Both the position numbers and the translations under genes were made by a program. Shown in pieces: positions 1 to 7,402 of a stretch of DNA of 64,000 nucleotides; the first letter of the stretch is position 1, and each line of letters begins with the position of its first letter. The DNA comes from Olivibacter sp. XZL3 (GTDB taxonomy: Bacteria > Bacteroidota > Bacteroidia > Sphingobacteriales > Sphingobacteriaceae). The stretch covers positions 67,016-131,015 of the forward strand of contig NZ_SBJH01000011.1 of assembly GCF_004368405.1 (NCBI RefSeq), written 5' to 3'. The notes beneath the pieces were generated by a model that was given only the letters and a program-made list of their open reading frames with translations, did no database searches and was not told where the DNA came from.

Positions 1-324
1 ATCGAGCGTGTAGGTTTTATGGCCGGCACCCACAACGAAAACAGCAGCTACCTGCTGGCAACGGAATTGGATAAAAGAGGCATAGCCAGAAATGACCGCC
101 GCGTTTATTTCGCACAGCTTTTGGGCATGAGTGATAACCTTAGCTTCAATTTATCGGCGGCAGGATATAATGTAGCCAAATACATGCCTTATGGGCCCGT
201 TAAAGCCGTGATGCCTTACCTCTTTAGAAGAGCGCAGGAAAACACCTCGGTTGCCGGACAAACGGGCCGTGAATTGAGCCTGCTTATAAAAGAAAAAAAT
301 CGCCGGAAAAAAGCGCGCTCCTAG
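1..324 (+). CDS. Proline dehydrogenase, C-terminal part (5' end outside window)
   Basis: The reading frame is open from base 1 and ends at TAA 322-324, giving 107 visible residues. The visible part carries the C-terminal signature of the proline dehydrogenase TIM barrel: GTHNENS, then DNLSFNLSAAGYNVAKY, then PYGPV and PYLFRRAQEN. The paired arginines and following glutamate of the RRxxEN block bind the proline carboxylate in this family. The enzyme oxidises proline to pyrroline-5-carboxylate with FAD. No P5C dehydrogenase domain follows, so this is the monofunctional type rather than fused PutA. The start lies upstream of the window, and the ATG at 19 is internal. A hairpin just downstream is a likely terminator. 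Confidence 0.9.
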   Translation: MERVGFMAGTHNENSSYLLATELDKRGIARNDRRVYFAQLLGMSDNLSFNLSAAGYNVAKYMPYGPVKAVMPYLFRRAQENTSVAGQTGRELSLLIKEKNRRKKARS

Positions 325-360
325 GAGCAAGCAGCCTTATACCGTCGCCTTAACTGGACC

Positions 361-395
361 CAGCTATCTCTCTGCCGGCAGGCTGGAGATAGCTG
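361..395. terminator. Hairpin between convergent genes, probable bidirectional terminator
   Basis: CAGCTATCTC (361-370) and GAGATAGCTG (386-395) form a perfect 10-bp stem. The 15-nt loop itself contains the palindrome CTGCCGGCAG. It lies between the proline dehydrogenase gene and the oppositely oriented HAD gene, where a shared terminator is expected. The downstream tract (TTAATAAAT) is only moderately T-rich. Confidence 0.6.
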
Positions 396-448
396 TTAAT
401 AAATCCATTAACTAGTTCCGACCGAAACAACAGGACACCTTAGCCCTT

Positions 449-1081
449 TTAAAGAAGCTTCCTTCTTTCGATCAGTTGCTCCAACGTATCTGGCGCCGTC
501 AGCAATTCAGTCTGTATTCCGAGCTTTTTTGCAGTTGCCAAGTGCTGCGGACTGTCATCAATAAACAATGTCTTTTCCGGTATTAGCTGATGCGCATGCA
601 GGACGTACTCAAAAATGTCAATATTCGGCTTCCTCATTCCCAATAAATGGGAATAATAGTCTTTCACAAAGAATCCACTATTGTCTTCCAAAGCAAATTC
701 TTTTTTTAAGTAATCCATAATAAAACCATAATGAATTTCATTGTTATTACTTAGCAAAAAAGTATTGTAACGGCTTTTTATTTGCAACAGGAGGTCATGC
801 CTGCCTGCGGGCACCCCTATGAGCAATGCGTTCCAAGCAGCGTTAATCTGTTCATCCGTCAAATCAGACTTCCCAGTAAGCGCTCTGATACCGTTCCTGA
901 ATTCGTCGGCACTTATTTTCCCCATATCAAAGTCGTCAAACAAGGCGCTCTGCGCAGTATGAGCGAACACCTTTTCTACCTCCTTGATGCCCAAATCGGT
1001 AAAAGCCTTATGCGCCCGCGCGAAGTCGATCATAAAAATCACGTTGCCGTAATCGAAGATAATATTTTCAATATTTTGCAT
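449..1081 (-). CDS. HAD-superfamily phosphatase (YihX-like subclass)
   Basis: This 210-residue protein has all four HAD motifs. Motif I is IIFDYGNV with the nucleophile Asp10 and Gly at +2, as in the YihX/epoxide-hydrolase-N phosphatases. Motif II is FLLSNNN with Ser111, motif III is RKPN with Lys151, and motif IV is LFIDDSP with Asp175-Asp176. The region between motifs I and II (about residues 20-100) is the helical C1 cap. The family hydrolyses sugar phosphates or similar small phosphomonoesters in the cytoplasm, but the substrate cannot be read from sequence. It is a single gene divergent from the tRNA, with its start at 1081 about 60 bp from it. Confidence 0.88.
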   Translation of the reverse strand: MQNIENIIFDYGNVIFMIDFARAHKAFTDLGIKEVEKVFAHTAQSALFDDFDMGKISADEFRNGIRALTGKSDLTDEQINAAWNALLIGVPAGRHDLLLQIKSRYNTFLLSNNNEIHYGFIMDYLKKEFALEDNSGFFVKDYYSHLLGMRKPNIDIFEYVLHAHQLIPEKTLFIDDSPQHLATAKKLGIQTELLTAPDTLEQLIERRKLL

Positions 1082-1144
1082 AATTAATTTTAAAATGTGC
1101 CTACAAATATGTAAAATTGCACTCGCAAATCAGCAATGGTTGCC

Positions 1145-1218
1145 GCTCCTATAGCTCAGTTGGTTAGAGTAGAAGACTCATAATCTTTTGGTCCCTGGTT
1201 CGAGCCCAGGTGGGAGCA
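1145..1218 (+). tRNA. tRNA-Met (anticodon CAU)
   Basis: A complete cloverleaf is visible. The acceptor arms are GCTCCTA (1145-1151) and TGGGAGC (1211-1217), with discriminator A1218. The D arm is GCTC/GAGT, the anticodon stem is GAAGA/TCTTT around loop CTCATAA, and the T arm is CCTGG-TTCGAGC-CCAGG. The anticodon is CAT. The 3' CCA is not fully encoded (ACCT follows). The acceptor pairs fully, so it is not an initiator with a 1-72 mismatch. It is either elongator tRNA-Met or tRNA-Ile2, whose C34 is modified to lysidine. A T-tailed hairpin follows directly. Confidence 0.93.
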
Positions 1219-1222
1219 CCTG

Positions 1223-1260
1223 AAGGGCAAATCGCTTTCAAGAGCTTTTTGCCCTTTTTT
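1223..1260 (+). terminator. Intrinsic terminator of the tRNA gene
   Basis: AAGGGCAAA (1223-1231) pairs with TTTTTGCCCTT (1245-1255), and an inner GCT/AGC pair closes the loop. A run of six T ends at 1260. It starts five bases after the tRNA 3' end, so it most likely terminates the tRNA transcript and insulates the next gene. Confidence 0.8.
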
Positions 1261-1371
1261 ATTTGTAGCCGAGGAACGACAGATTACCCGGGAGATGACG
1301 CAATGCTGCGCCGCTTGAAGGACCAATTGAAAGAAAACAGAAAAAACCCAAATAGCCATAACATGTCGACA

Positions 1372-1896
1372 ATGGATTTAAGATACCCCATCGGACAGTT
1401 CGAAAAGCCGAATCTTATCGGTAAACAAGAACTTTCCAGTTGGATGGAAACAATAGCGCTATTTCCGAAAGAAATTGCTCAGGAAGTTACAACGCTAACG
1501 GACGAACAATTAGATACACCCTACAGAGATGGCGGCTGGACGGTAAGACAAGTCGTCCATCATTGTGCGGACAGCCATATGAATGCTTTCATACGTTTTA
1601 AGCTGGCGCTTACAGAAACTGACCCCATTATCAAGCCTTATCATGAAGCATTATGGGCAGAATTGCCGGACAGCAAAATTCACTTGGAGCCCTCGTTAAA
1701 CCTTTTAAAAGGGTTACATGAGAGGTGGAGTAAATTACTTGAAAGCCTTGACGACGAAGACCTAAAAAGGACGTACGTTCATCCTGAACAAGGGCGACCG
1801 ATCCCACTGGATGAAGTTATTGGCATGTATGCATGGCATTGCAACCACCATTTGGCGCATATTATCGTGCTAAAGAAAAACAATGGTTGGGAATAG
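1372..1896 (+). CDS. DinB/YfiT-type putative metal-dependent hydrolase or transferase
   Basis: The 174-residue product matches the YfiT branch of the DinB_2 four-helix bundle proteins in length and in its opening, MDLRYPIGQF. In the B. subtilis YfiT structure three histidines bind a divalent metal. Here candidates are His63/64 in VRQVVHHCADSHMN and His156, His160 and His163 in MYAWHCNHHLAH. The family includes thiol S-transferases, but the reaction is not assignable. ATG 1372 fits the family N-terminus, and ATG 1363 three codons upstream is an alternative. Any longer start would run through the tRNA and its terminator and is rejected. The gene appears monocistronic. Confidence 0.8.
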   Translation: MDLRYPIGQFEKPNLIGKQELSSWMETIALFPKEIAQEVTTLTDEQLDTPYRDGGWTVRQVVHHCADSHMNAFIRFKLALTETDPIIKPYHEALWAELPDSKIHLEPSLNLLKGLHERWSKLLESLDDEDLKRTYVHPEQGRPIPLDEVIGMYAWHCNHHLAHIIVLKKNNGWE

Positions 1897-2175
1897 CTTT
1901 CACAAAGCTTTATGGATAAATTCCCATTTTGAGATCCCGTTCTAATCGTTCGTTCCATAATAAACCGTAATCTAATCAAAGGCAATTTTTTGTATTGGTT
2001 TTGCAAATGCACATCTGCCCACCCACAGGCCTATACATCTCGCATTCTTAATCTCCAAACTGCTATCAACAAAAATATTAAACCTGCACCTGCTGTCGCA
2101 AAAATATATTGTCGAATTTTGTATAACTTAGGGCATTGCCATAATGTACGATAACCGTGCTTAAAAAGACTAATA

Positions 2176-2296
2176 ATGGAATCCTATAAGGAGCACATAT
2201 TTATCGGTGGTTCAGGGGCTCTCGGCAAAGCGCTTACTGTTTTTCTTAAAATTGCCGGATAAAGTGACTGTAATCGGGGCTAACAATAAAGAGTAA
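2176..2296 (+). pseudogene. Frameshifted N-terminal remnant of a short-chain dehydrogenase
   Basis: From ATG 2176 the frame reads MESYKEHIFIGGSGALGKAL and continues VFLKIAG before TAA at 2260-2262. In the next frame the text continues without a gap as DKVTVIGANNKE and stops at 2294-2296. Joined, it is the beta1-alphaA-beta2 start of an SDR Rossmann fold, with GGSGALGKAL as the nucleotide-binding glycine motif and VTVIG as the second strand. Nothing of the rest of an SDR follows before the intact SDR gene at 2321. This is a decayed gene fragment. The remainder of the 424-bp gap from 1897 shows no gene. Confidence 0.55.
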
Positions 2297-2320
2297 ACCT
2301 GCAATAAATTAATAGATTAG

Positions 2321-3064
2321 ATGAAAACCATGCTGATAACAGGCGCAAGCCGGGGAATAGGTGCCGCAACAGCCCTCCTTGCCGCCCAAAATGGCTACGC
2401 AGTAGCGGTCAATTACCAAAAAAACAAAACAGCCGCCGATGGTGTAGTGAAGCAGATCCTTTCACAGGGAGGAAAAGCCTTTGCGATCCAAGCCGACGTT
2501 TCCAAAGAAAATGAGATTGTTCGCCTATTTTCTGCAGTGGATAACCACTTTGGAAGTCTCCATTGCCTGATTAATAATGCGGGAATACTGGAGCACCAAA
2601 AGAAATTCGTTGATTTAGATTATGACAGATTGCAACGGATGTTTAACACCAACGTTCTTGGTCCGTTTCTCTGCTGTAAAGAGGCCGTTAAACGCATGTC
2701 CACAAAGTTGGGTGGCGAAGGCGGGACCATTGTCAATGTTTCCTCCATTGCCTCTCGAACCGGAGCGCCTTTTGAATACACCGATTATGCAGCTACCAAA
2801 GGAGCGTTAGATACCTTGACGATCGGTTTGTCTAAAGAGGTAGCGGAAGAAGGTGTCCGCGTAAATGCCGTTCGTCCTGCATTTATTCATACCGATATCC
2901 ATGCCGATGGTGGAGAACCAAACCGGATTGAGCGGATAAAAGAAAGTATTCCACTTAAACGAGGGGGATTGGCGGAAGAGGTTGCGGAAGCTATTCTCTG
3001 GCTGGCGTCAGAGAAATCATCCTATTCGACAGGTATTTTCATTGATGTGACAGGTGGTAAATAA
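2321..3064 (+). CDS. Classical SDR-family oxidoreductase
   Basis: The 247 residues form a full classical short-chain dehydrogenase. The cofactor motif is TGASRGIG (7-14), NNAG is at 85-88, the catalytic serine is in VSSIAS (141/142), and Tyr156 and Lys160 form the YxxxK pair. The C-terminus ends IDVTGGK. Residues after the second strand (NYQKNKT) lack an acidic residue at the end of beta2 and carry basic residues, which suggests NADP(H) preference. The substrate is unknown. The protein is cytosolic. It stands among broken SDR fragments on both sides, and the following gap of about 220 bp contains only short open stretches without recognisable domains. Confidence 0.9.
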   Translation: MKTMLITGASRGIGAATALLAAQNGYAVAVNYQKNKTAADGVVKQILSQGGKAFAIQADVSKENEIVRLFSAVDNHFGSLHCLINNAGILEHQKKFVDLDYDRLQRMFNTNVLGPFLCCKEAVKRMSTKLGGEGGTIVNVSSIASRTGAPFEYTDYAATKGALDTLTIGLSKEVAEEGVRVNAVRPAFIHTDIHADGGEPNRIERIKESIPLKRGGLAEEVAEAILWLASEKSSYSTGIFIDVTGGK

Positions 3065-3283
3065 TTAAAAGATAGGCACGTAATGACAGTCGTAAACAGA
3101 CAGTTGGTTCATTTTCCTACCACATCGGACAAATCGTGTATATCGCGAAAATGATAAAAAACGAGGATTGGCAAACACTCTCCATCGCTCGGAACAAGTC
3201 TGCACAATACAATGAACGAAAGTTTGAACAAGATAGAGAAAGAAGGCATTTTACCAACGATTTTTAGACTATAACAATGAGAT

Positions 3284-3586
3284 ATGATTAAGATTCAGGA
3301 AAAACAAGCAATTGAAAAGCTGGCACAATCGGGAAAGGAATTTATTTCCTTGCTTGACGTAAACAATCTATCAGTCGAAATTTACAAACCCGATCTGGTG
3401 GATAAGCAGAAGCCCCATGACCGGGATGAATTTTATGTCATCATCTCCGGCTCAGGTATTTTTGAATTGGACGGAAAAACTACACCTTTTCAAAAAGGCG
3501 ACTTTCTCTTCGTTCCAGCTTTTGTAGAACATCGGTTTATCGAATTTTCAGATGACTTTACGACCTGGGTCTTTTTTATAAAATAG
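3284..3586 (+). CDS. Small single-domain cupin protein
   Basis: This 100-residue protein is a minimal cupin. Cupin motif 1 is the region PHDRDEFYVIISGSG followed by ELDGK. Motif 2 is KGDFLFVPAFVEHRF. The metal ligands would be His in KPHDRDE, the following Glu, and His in VEHRF. Such small cupins act as isomerases, dioxygenases or sensors, so no reaction can be named. ATG 3284 follows a purine-rich stretch. It may be co-transcribed with the SDR 220 bp upstream, but the gap makes that uncertain. Confidence 0.82.
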   Translation: MIKIQEKQAIEKLAQSGKEFISLLDVNNLSVEIYKPDLVDKQKPHDRDEFYVIISGSGIFELDGKTTPFQKGDFLFVPAFVEHRFIEFSDDFTTWVFFIK

Positions 3587-3640
3587 CGGTGCACGCCTCG
3601 CCAGTTTTTCCAAAACCAGTGTGTACCTGCACGTTGTTTT

Positions 3641-3758
3641 CGTCGGCATTTCTTCGACTGTTCTTCGAGTGCTCTTCGGGAAAGCTTCGGGAATGAGTCG
3701 AAGCCGACTCGAAGCGCTGTCGAAGCGGACCCGAACAAGTGTCGAAGCATTCCCGAAG
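3641..3758. repeat. Imperfect palindrome built of 11-bp-periodic CTTCGA/TCGAAG units
   Basis: Left-arm units of type CTTCGR start at 3652, 3663, 3674 and 3685, each exactly 11 bp apart, with a degenerate unit (CGTCGG) at 3641. After a 13-bp switch the complementary type YCGAAS starts at 3698, 3709, 3720, 3731, 3742 and 3753, again every 11 bp. CTTCGGGAATG (3685-3695) and CATTCCCGAAG (3748-3758) are perfect inverted copies. The arms can pair in several registers because of the periodicity. It sits directly before a truncated SDR fragment. Function is unknown. The form suggests a dispersed intergenic palindromic repeat or an array of protein-binding sites on one helix face. Confidence 0.75.
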
Positions 3759-3896
3759 AACGAACGGGTATCAGAGAAGGCCAGATGTGCTGAACAGGAA
3801 AGGGCGCTTCTTTATAGCTAAAATCTATAAAGGTGCTCACTTAGTTATTGATGATATCGTTCCTCTTTTAAAAACCAAAATCTATTAAAACACTAG

Positions 3897-4298
3897 AAAT
3901 ACTATCATGTGCCCGAAATGAATGATGGCGGCAGTATCATCAACACGTCATCGGTAGCCGGCCTGACCGGCACGGCCTCTATGAGCGCTTATATCACCAG
4001 TAAACATGTCGTGATCGGCATTACGCGTACCATCGCCTTGGAAGCAGCGCCAAAAAAGATACGGGTAAATTCGGTTCATCCTTCGCCGGTTGATAACCGG
4101 ATGATGTGGTCATTGGAAGAAGGGTTCTCCCCCGGCGCCGGAGAGGATGTAAAAAAAGGCTTCGAAGCGGCAATCCCCTTGAACAGATACGCCACCAACG
4201 AAGATATCGCCAAAGGTGTACTTTTTCTCGCATCGGACGACAGTCAGTTTATAACAGGCACAAAATTGGTGATCGATGGTGGGATGACGATGACTTAG
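3897..4298 (+). pseudogene. 5'-truncated SDR (C-terminal half only)
   Basis: The stretch encodes the second half of a classical SDR. It begins around GGSIINTSSVAGLTG, has the catalytic pair in YITSK, the PG-type region VNSVHPSPVDNRMM, and ends with ITGTKLVIDGGMTMT. The coenzyme-binding glycine motif and the first four strands are missing, and the frame is closed by TAG at 3894-3896. GTG 3909 could start translation, but a protein without the Rossmann N-terminus would not bind NAD(P). The break lies about 140 bp after the periodic repeat at 3641-3758. A separate open stretch with an unrecognised sequence ends at 3888. Confidence 0.8.
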
Positions 4299-4482
4299 TT
4301 CCATTGAATGTTCGGCGGCTGTTAGGGTTTGTATTTAACTGTTTATGGATGACTGGTAGAAAAGGCCCTGTAGTCGTCCGGCCGCCGAATGACGTTATCT
4401 CACGCACAAAGGTGTTGCAGCTCAGTTTATATTTTTTTGCGAGATGGTAAAATTGTAGATTTGGGTCAAATGAAATCGATCC

Positions 4483-5223
4483 ATGTTTAGGCACAAAGGA
4501 AAACGCCGCACCTATTCCCACAATATTAAATTAGCTTCCATCTTGTCCTGCGTCGCGGGCCTGGTCAACATTACAGGTGTATTAGGAATAAACACGTTAA
4601 CTACCAACGTAACGGGACATTTTGCTTTTTTCTCTCAACAATTGTTTTTGAAAAATCACAGTATGTCTTTCACCTTTCTTGGCTATATACTATGCTTTTT
4701 GTTCGGTGCGTTTGTTTCCGGCTTGATTACCGAATGGGCATCAAAACAAAAATCACATATACCTTACGTCCTTCCGGTATTTATAGAAATTGTCGTTTTA
4801 TTGGCGGTCGCTCTTTCTGCTTCTTCTCTATCTTATCCCAATGTAATCGCATCCGCTTTATTGTTCGCTATGGGGCTTCAAAATGCTTTGGTAACGCGTA
4901 TATCACAATCGGTTGTCAGAACTACACACCTGACTGGCCTTTTTACCGATTTGGGGACGGCATTATCGCAATTATTTTTCTTTAAACAGGAGGCAGATAA
5001 AATATCCTTACGTAAAAATATCTTCTTAAAACTTACGATTATAGCCTGCTTTTTCCTAGGAGGCATCATAGGTGCCTTCGTTTATCGATATATTGGAATC
5101 AGAACCTTGTTCTTGCCGATCAGCATGCTGGTAATCGCCCTTTGGTATGACCGTCTATTGTTCCGTTACTATCATTTGAAAAGAAAATTTATCCATACAG
5201 AGAAAATGCATCATAAAAACTGA
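4483..5223 (+). CDS. DUF1275 (YoaK-type) integral membrane protein
   Basis: The 246-residue protein begins with a short basic segment and then has about six hydrophobic helices. The opening block SILSCVAGLVNITGVLG is typical of the DUF1275 family, as is TNVTGHFAFFSQQLF, where a T-x-x-TG motif lies in the first helical hairpin. The later block LQNALVTRISQSVVRTTHLTG is the family's second signature. The function of the family is not established, and a transport role has been suggested. The inner membrane is the expected location. It faces a convergent AraC gene across a terminator-like hairpin. Confidence 0.85.
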   Translation: MFRHKGKRRTYSHNIKLASILSCVAGLVNITGVLGINTLTTNVTGHFAFFSQQLFLKNHSMSFTFLGYILCFLFGAFVSGLITEWASKQKSHIPYVLPVFIEIVVLLAVALSASSLSYPNVIASALLFAMGLQNALVTRISQSVVRTTHLTGLFTDLGTALSQLFFFKQEADKISLRKNIFLKLTIIACFFLGGIIGAFVYRYIGIRTLFLPISMLVIALWYDRLLFRYYHLKRKFIHTEKMHHKN

Positions 5224-5236
5224 TGGCTATTTAAGG

Positions 5237-5278
5237 GATAATAAGTTATCTGCGCCGAATAAAAAGTAACCTATTATC
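5237..5278. terminator. Hairpin between convergent genes
   Basis: GATAATAAGTTA (5237-5248) pairs with TAACCTATTATC (5267-5278) with one mismatch. It is followed by TTTTATC. It lies between the DUF1275 gene and the oppositely oriented AraC gene, so it probably ends both transcripts. Confidence 0.55.
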
Positions 5279-5380
5279 TTTTATCTCCATACAAAGATAC
5301 AACAAACGCCACATGGTTGTATATATTTTATTGCTATTTACATACAGCTAGATATGACCATATATTCTATGAGTGCCGAC

Positions 5381-6244
5381 TTACAGGGAAGCCTTACGCC
5401 CTAGGCCGCTATTCAGAAACTGTTGCCTGTATGTTTTCGGACTGATACCTTTCTGCCGTTTAAAGAACCTGTTTAAATGACTTTCGTCTGTAAAACCAAA
5501 CTCTACGACGAGCTCGTTAATGCGTCGGTCGCTATGCTCCAGGCGATGTGTTATCAGTGTGGTTTTATATTGGGCAATATAGGATTGCATTGTTTCACCA
5601 CAATGTTTTTTGAAATAGCGCCCAAGGTAATTCGCTGAAATGCCAAAACGACTGCAGATCGCTTCCGCCCGAATTCTGTCAGGTTCGTAGATATTGGACT
5701 GGATGTAATTCAGTATATCTACGATCTTTTCCTCCGACCCGCCATTTATTTTTTCGGGCATATACTTTGCTATATTCCTTGCCACCACCACAATCATCGT
5801 ATTTACCAACTGCTGCGTGATTTCTCTGTCGTACAGGTCGCGATTTACCGCTTCCCTCACCAAGGCTTCGATTAGTGCACCGACTAAGCTTCTATCCGTC
5901 TGGTTTTTCAGGATGCATCCGGGCCGGTGGTTGGCGTTTTGTAAAATAAACTCCAGCCGCTGGATATTTTCCGTTTGCAGGGCATTCGATTGGATATAAA
6001 TGTTATTGAACTGCAAAAAGAAAAATTGCGTGGTCCTCTCCACTTCAAAAGAATGGCGAATCTGTGGGCTGATTAGAAACAGATGTCCGGGCTGGTAAGG
6101 GAATTTATGCTCGCTGACACAGTGTTTTCCGTGACCTGAAAGGATATACACCAATTGAAAAAAGCTATGCGTATGTTCTATTGGACATTCTTCCAAGGTT
6201 CTTACGCTGATCGAAAACGGCTCATACAGATTTTTTTCCCTCAT
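5381..6244 (-). CDS. AraC-family transcriptional regulator with cupin sensor domain
   Basis: The 287-residue protein has an N-terminal cupin-like sensor (HTHSFFQLVYILSGHGKH, then PGHLFLISPQIRHSF). The C-terminal HTH_18 double helix-turn-helix spans about residues 190-280, including AEAICSRFGISANYLGRYF and the second-HTH signature FGFTDESHLNRFFKRQKG. Start 6244 (MREKNLYEPF) is chosen because it matches the family N-terminus. The longer in-frame extension to 6316 is hydrophobic, would overlap the promoter region and is unlikely. It is divergent from the quinone reductase gene at 6338, its most probable target. Confidence 0.88.
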   Translation of the reverse strand: MREKNLYEPFSISVRTLEECPIEHTHSFFQLVYILSGHGKHCVSEHKFPYQPGHLFLISPQIRHSFEVERTTQFFFLQFNNIYIQSNALQTENIQRLEFILQNANHRPGCILKNQTDRSLVGALIEALVREAVNRDLYDREITQQLVNTMIVVVARNIAKYMPEKINGGSEEKIVDILNYIQSNIYEPDRIRAEAICSRFGISANYLGRYFKKHCGETMQSYIAQYKTTLITHRLEHSDRRINELVVEFGFTDESHLNRFFKRQKGISPKTYRQQFLNSGLGRKASL

Positions 6245-6280
6245 TCCGTAAATATACCGATTTATAGAAAAAATATACAG

Positions 6281-6300
6281 ACATAATAATGAAATTATGT
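6281..6300. promoter_or_regulatory. Palindrome in the divergent AraC/quinone reductase promoter region
   Basis: ACATAAT (6281-6287) and ATTATGT (6294-6300) are perfect inverted copies with a 6-bp spacer. They lie in the 93-bp region between two divergent starts. The site is placed where an operator acting on either gene would be expected, though AraC proteins more often use direct repeats. Confidence 0.4.
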
Positions 6301-6337
6301 AGAAATTTGCTTTCACAAAAGAATTAAAGATTGAAAC

Positions 6338-7009
6338 ATGAAGATATTAATTGTATTAGCACATCCCGAACCAGAAAGCTTCAATGGAGCACTCTTTCAG
6401 ACGGCCATTGAAACGTTGAAAATGAAAGGCCATGAAATCAGGACTTCCGATCTGTATAGCATGCGATTCAATCCGATCTCAGATCGGCACAATTTCACTA
6501 CGGTCAAGGATCCAAGTTTTCTGAAACTAGGCATGGAAGAAATTTATGCAACCGAGCACGATGGTTTCGCGCCTGATATTAAAACTGAACAGGACAAGCT
6601 AGAATGGTGTGATCTGATGATTTGGCAATTCCCCTTGTGGTGGTTTTCCGTCCCTGCAATTTTAAAGGGCTGGACTGATCGCGTTTTTGCTGCCGGAAAA
6701 GTTTATGGGGCCGGACGCATTCCTTATGTAAGCGGAAAATTTTCAGGGAAGAAAGCCCTGCTGTCCATCACCACCGGTAGCCCGGAAGGGCATTATTTAA
6801 AAGACGGCCCCTACGGCGATATCAACAATATTCTGAAGCCCATTCATCGCGGCATTTTCGAGTACACGGGTTTTTCAGTATTACAACCGCAACTCAGCTA
6901 TTCCGTTGCACACATTATGGAAGAAGAAAGACTTGCCTTGTTGAATAAATGGAGTAAAAGACTTGAAAAGGTGTTTCAAGAAGATACCCTGAATGTGGGC
7001 AAATATTAA
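6338..7009 (+). CDS. NAD(P)H-dependent quinone oxidoreductase, flavodoxin-like fold
   Basis: The 223-residue protein belongs to the Flavodoxin_2 family (NQO1/MdaB/KefF group). The FMN/FAD phosphate-binding start is LIVLAHPEPESFNGAL. The WCDLMIWQFPLWWFSVPAILKGW region is the conserved flavin and dimer segment, with FPLWWFSVPA almost canonical. The KKALLSITTGSP block precedes the isoalloxazine loop. Such enzymes reduce quinones or azo compounds by two electrons in the cytoplasm. It is divergent from an AraC regulator, a common layout for inducible detoxifying reductases. Confidence 0.9.
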   Translation: MKILIVLAHPEPESFNGALFQTAIETLKMKGHEIRTSDLYSMRFNPISDRHNFTTVKDPSFLKLGMEEIYATEHDGFAPDIKTEQDKLEWCDLMIWQFPLWWFSVPAILKGWTDRVFAAGKVYGAGRIPYVSGKFSGKKALLSITTGSPEGHYLKDGPYGDINNILKPIHRGIFEYTGFSVLQPQLSYSVAHIMEEERLALLNKWSKRLEKVFQEDTLNVGKY

Positions 7010-7402
7010 ATGTAAATCAGGGGCTACAGAAGCCCCCCTGACCGTGGCCCGCAACAGCTCAGCCCCAAAATGTATTAACGCAAGTTAAACTTTGTGAGCA
7101 AAATCAATTAAACGACTGCCGAAATTCCAAGGGCGAAAAATCGGTTTTTATCTTAAAGAACTTACTGAACGGTTGTGGAAATGGAACTTTATCGACGTAA
7201 CAGAAATCCATGCCGAAAAATTAGAAATCAGAACGGAAAATTCTACATTCCTGAAGCCGGATATTTTGGAAAATATACCAGGGAATTGAACTTAAAATAG
7301 GAGACTTTTTTAAGTTCAATTCCAGCATCTAGTACAGATATAATACAAAGATAGCAGGAATGGAAAACGAATGAAATCTAAATTAAAAGCCATCATTCAA
7401 TA
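7010..7402. other. Gene-free gap with decayed open stretches
   Basis: Directly after the quinone reductase there is a GGGGCT/AGCCCC hairpin (about 7020-7036) without a T tract. A 60-codon stretch lacking a start codon is open in one frame up to about 7290, and a shorter one in another frame up to 7299. Neither resembles a family I know. This may be a degraded gene. A strong inverted repeat closes the stretch at 7282-7323. Confidence 0.4.
7282..7323. repeat. Perfect 16-bp inverted repeat
   Basis: GGAATTGAACTTAAAA (7282-7297) and TTTTAAGTTCAATTCC (7308-7323) are perfect inverted copies around a 10-nt loop. The left arm overlaps the end of an open stretch with no recognised function. It could be an AT-rich terminator for the convergent EEP gene or a leftover mobile-element end. 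Confidence 0.7.

Noticed and set aside
782..1087. Plus-strand frame opposite the HAD gene
   Set aside because: It is fully antisense to a gene with all four HAD motifs and has no recognisable domain.
1210..1371. N-terminal extension of the DinB/YfiT-type protein back to 1210
   Set aside because: The extension would run from inside the tRNA through its terminator, and the family N-terminus fits ATG 1372 (or 1363).
3641..3758. CRISPR array
   Set aside because: Units are 6 bp with 5-bp gaps and change orientation halfway. There are no 24-40-bp repeats, spacers or cas genes.
3621..3840. Open frames over the 11-bp-periodic repeat on both strands
   Set aside because: The frames arise from the periodic sequence (11 bp is not a multiple of 3), and their peptides are low-complexity Arg/Ser/Glu-rich with no family.
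2176..4298. The two SDR fragments as halves of one gene split by an insertion
   Set aside because: The N-terminal piece has a GGSGALG motif of a different SDR subgroup, the middle of an SDR is missing, and no element ends or target duplications are visible.
6245..6316. Longer start for the AraC regulator at 6316
   Set aside because: It adds a hydrophobic 24-residue segment unlike AraC proteins and covers the divergent promoter.
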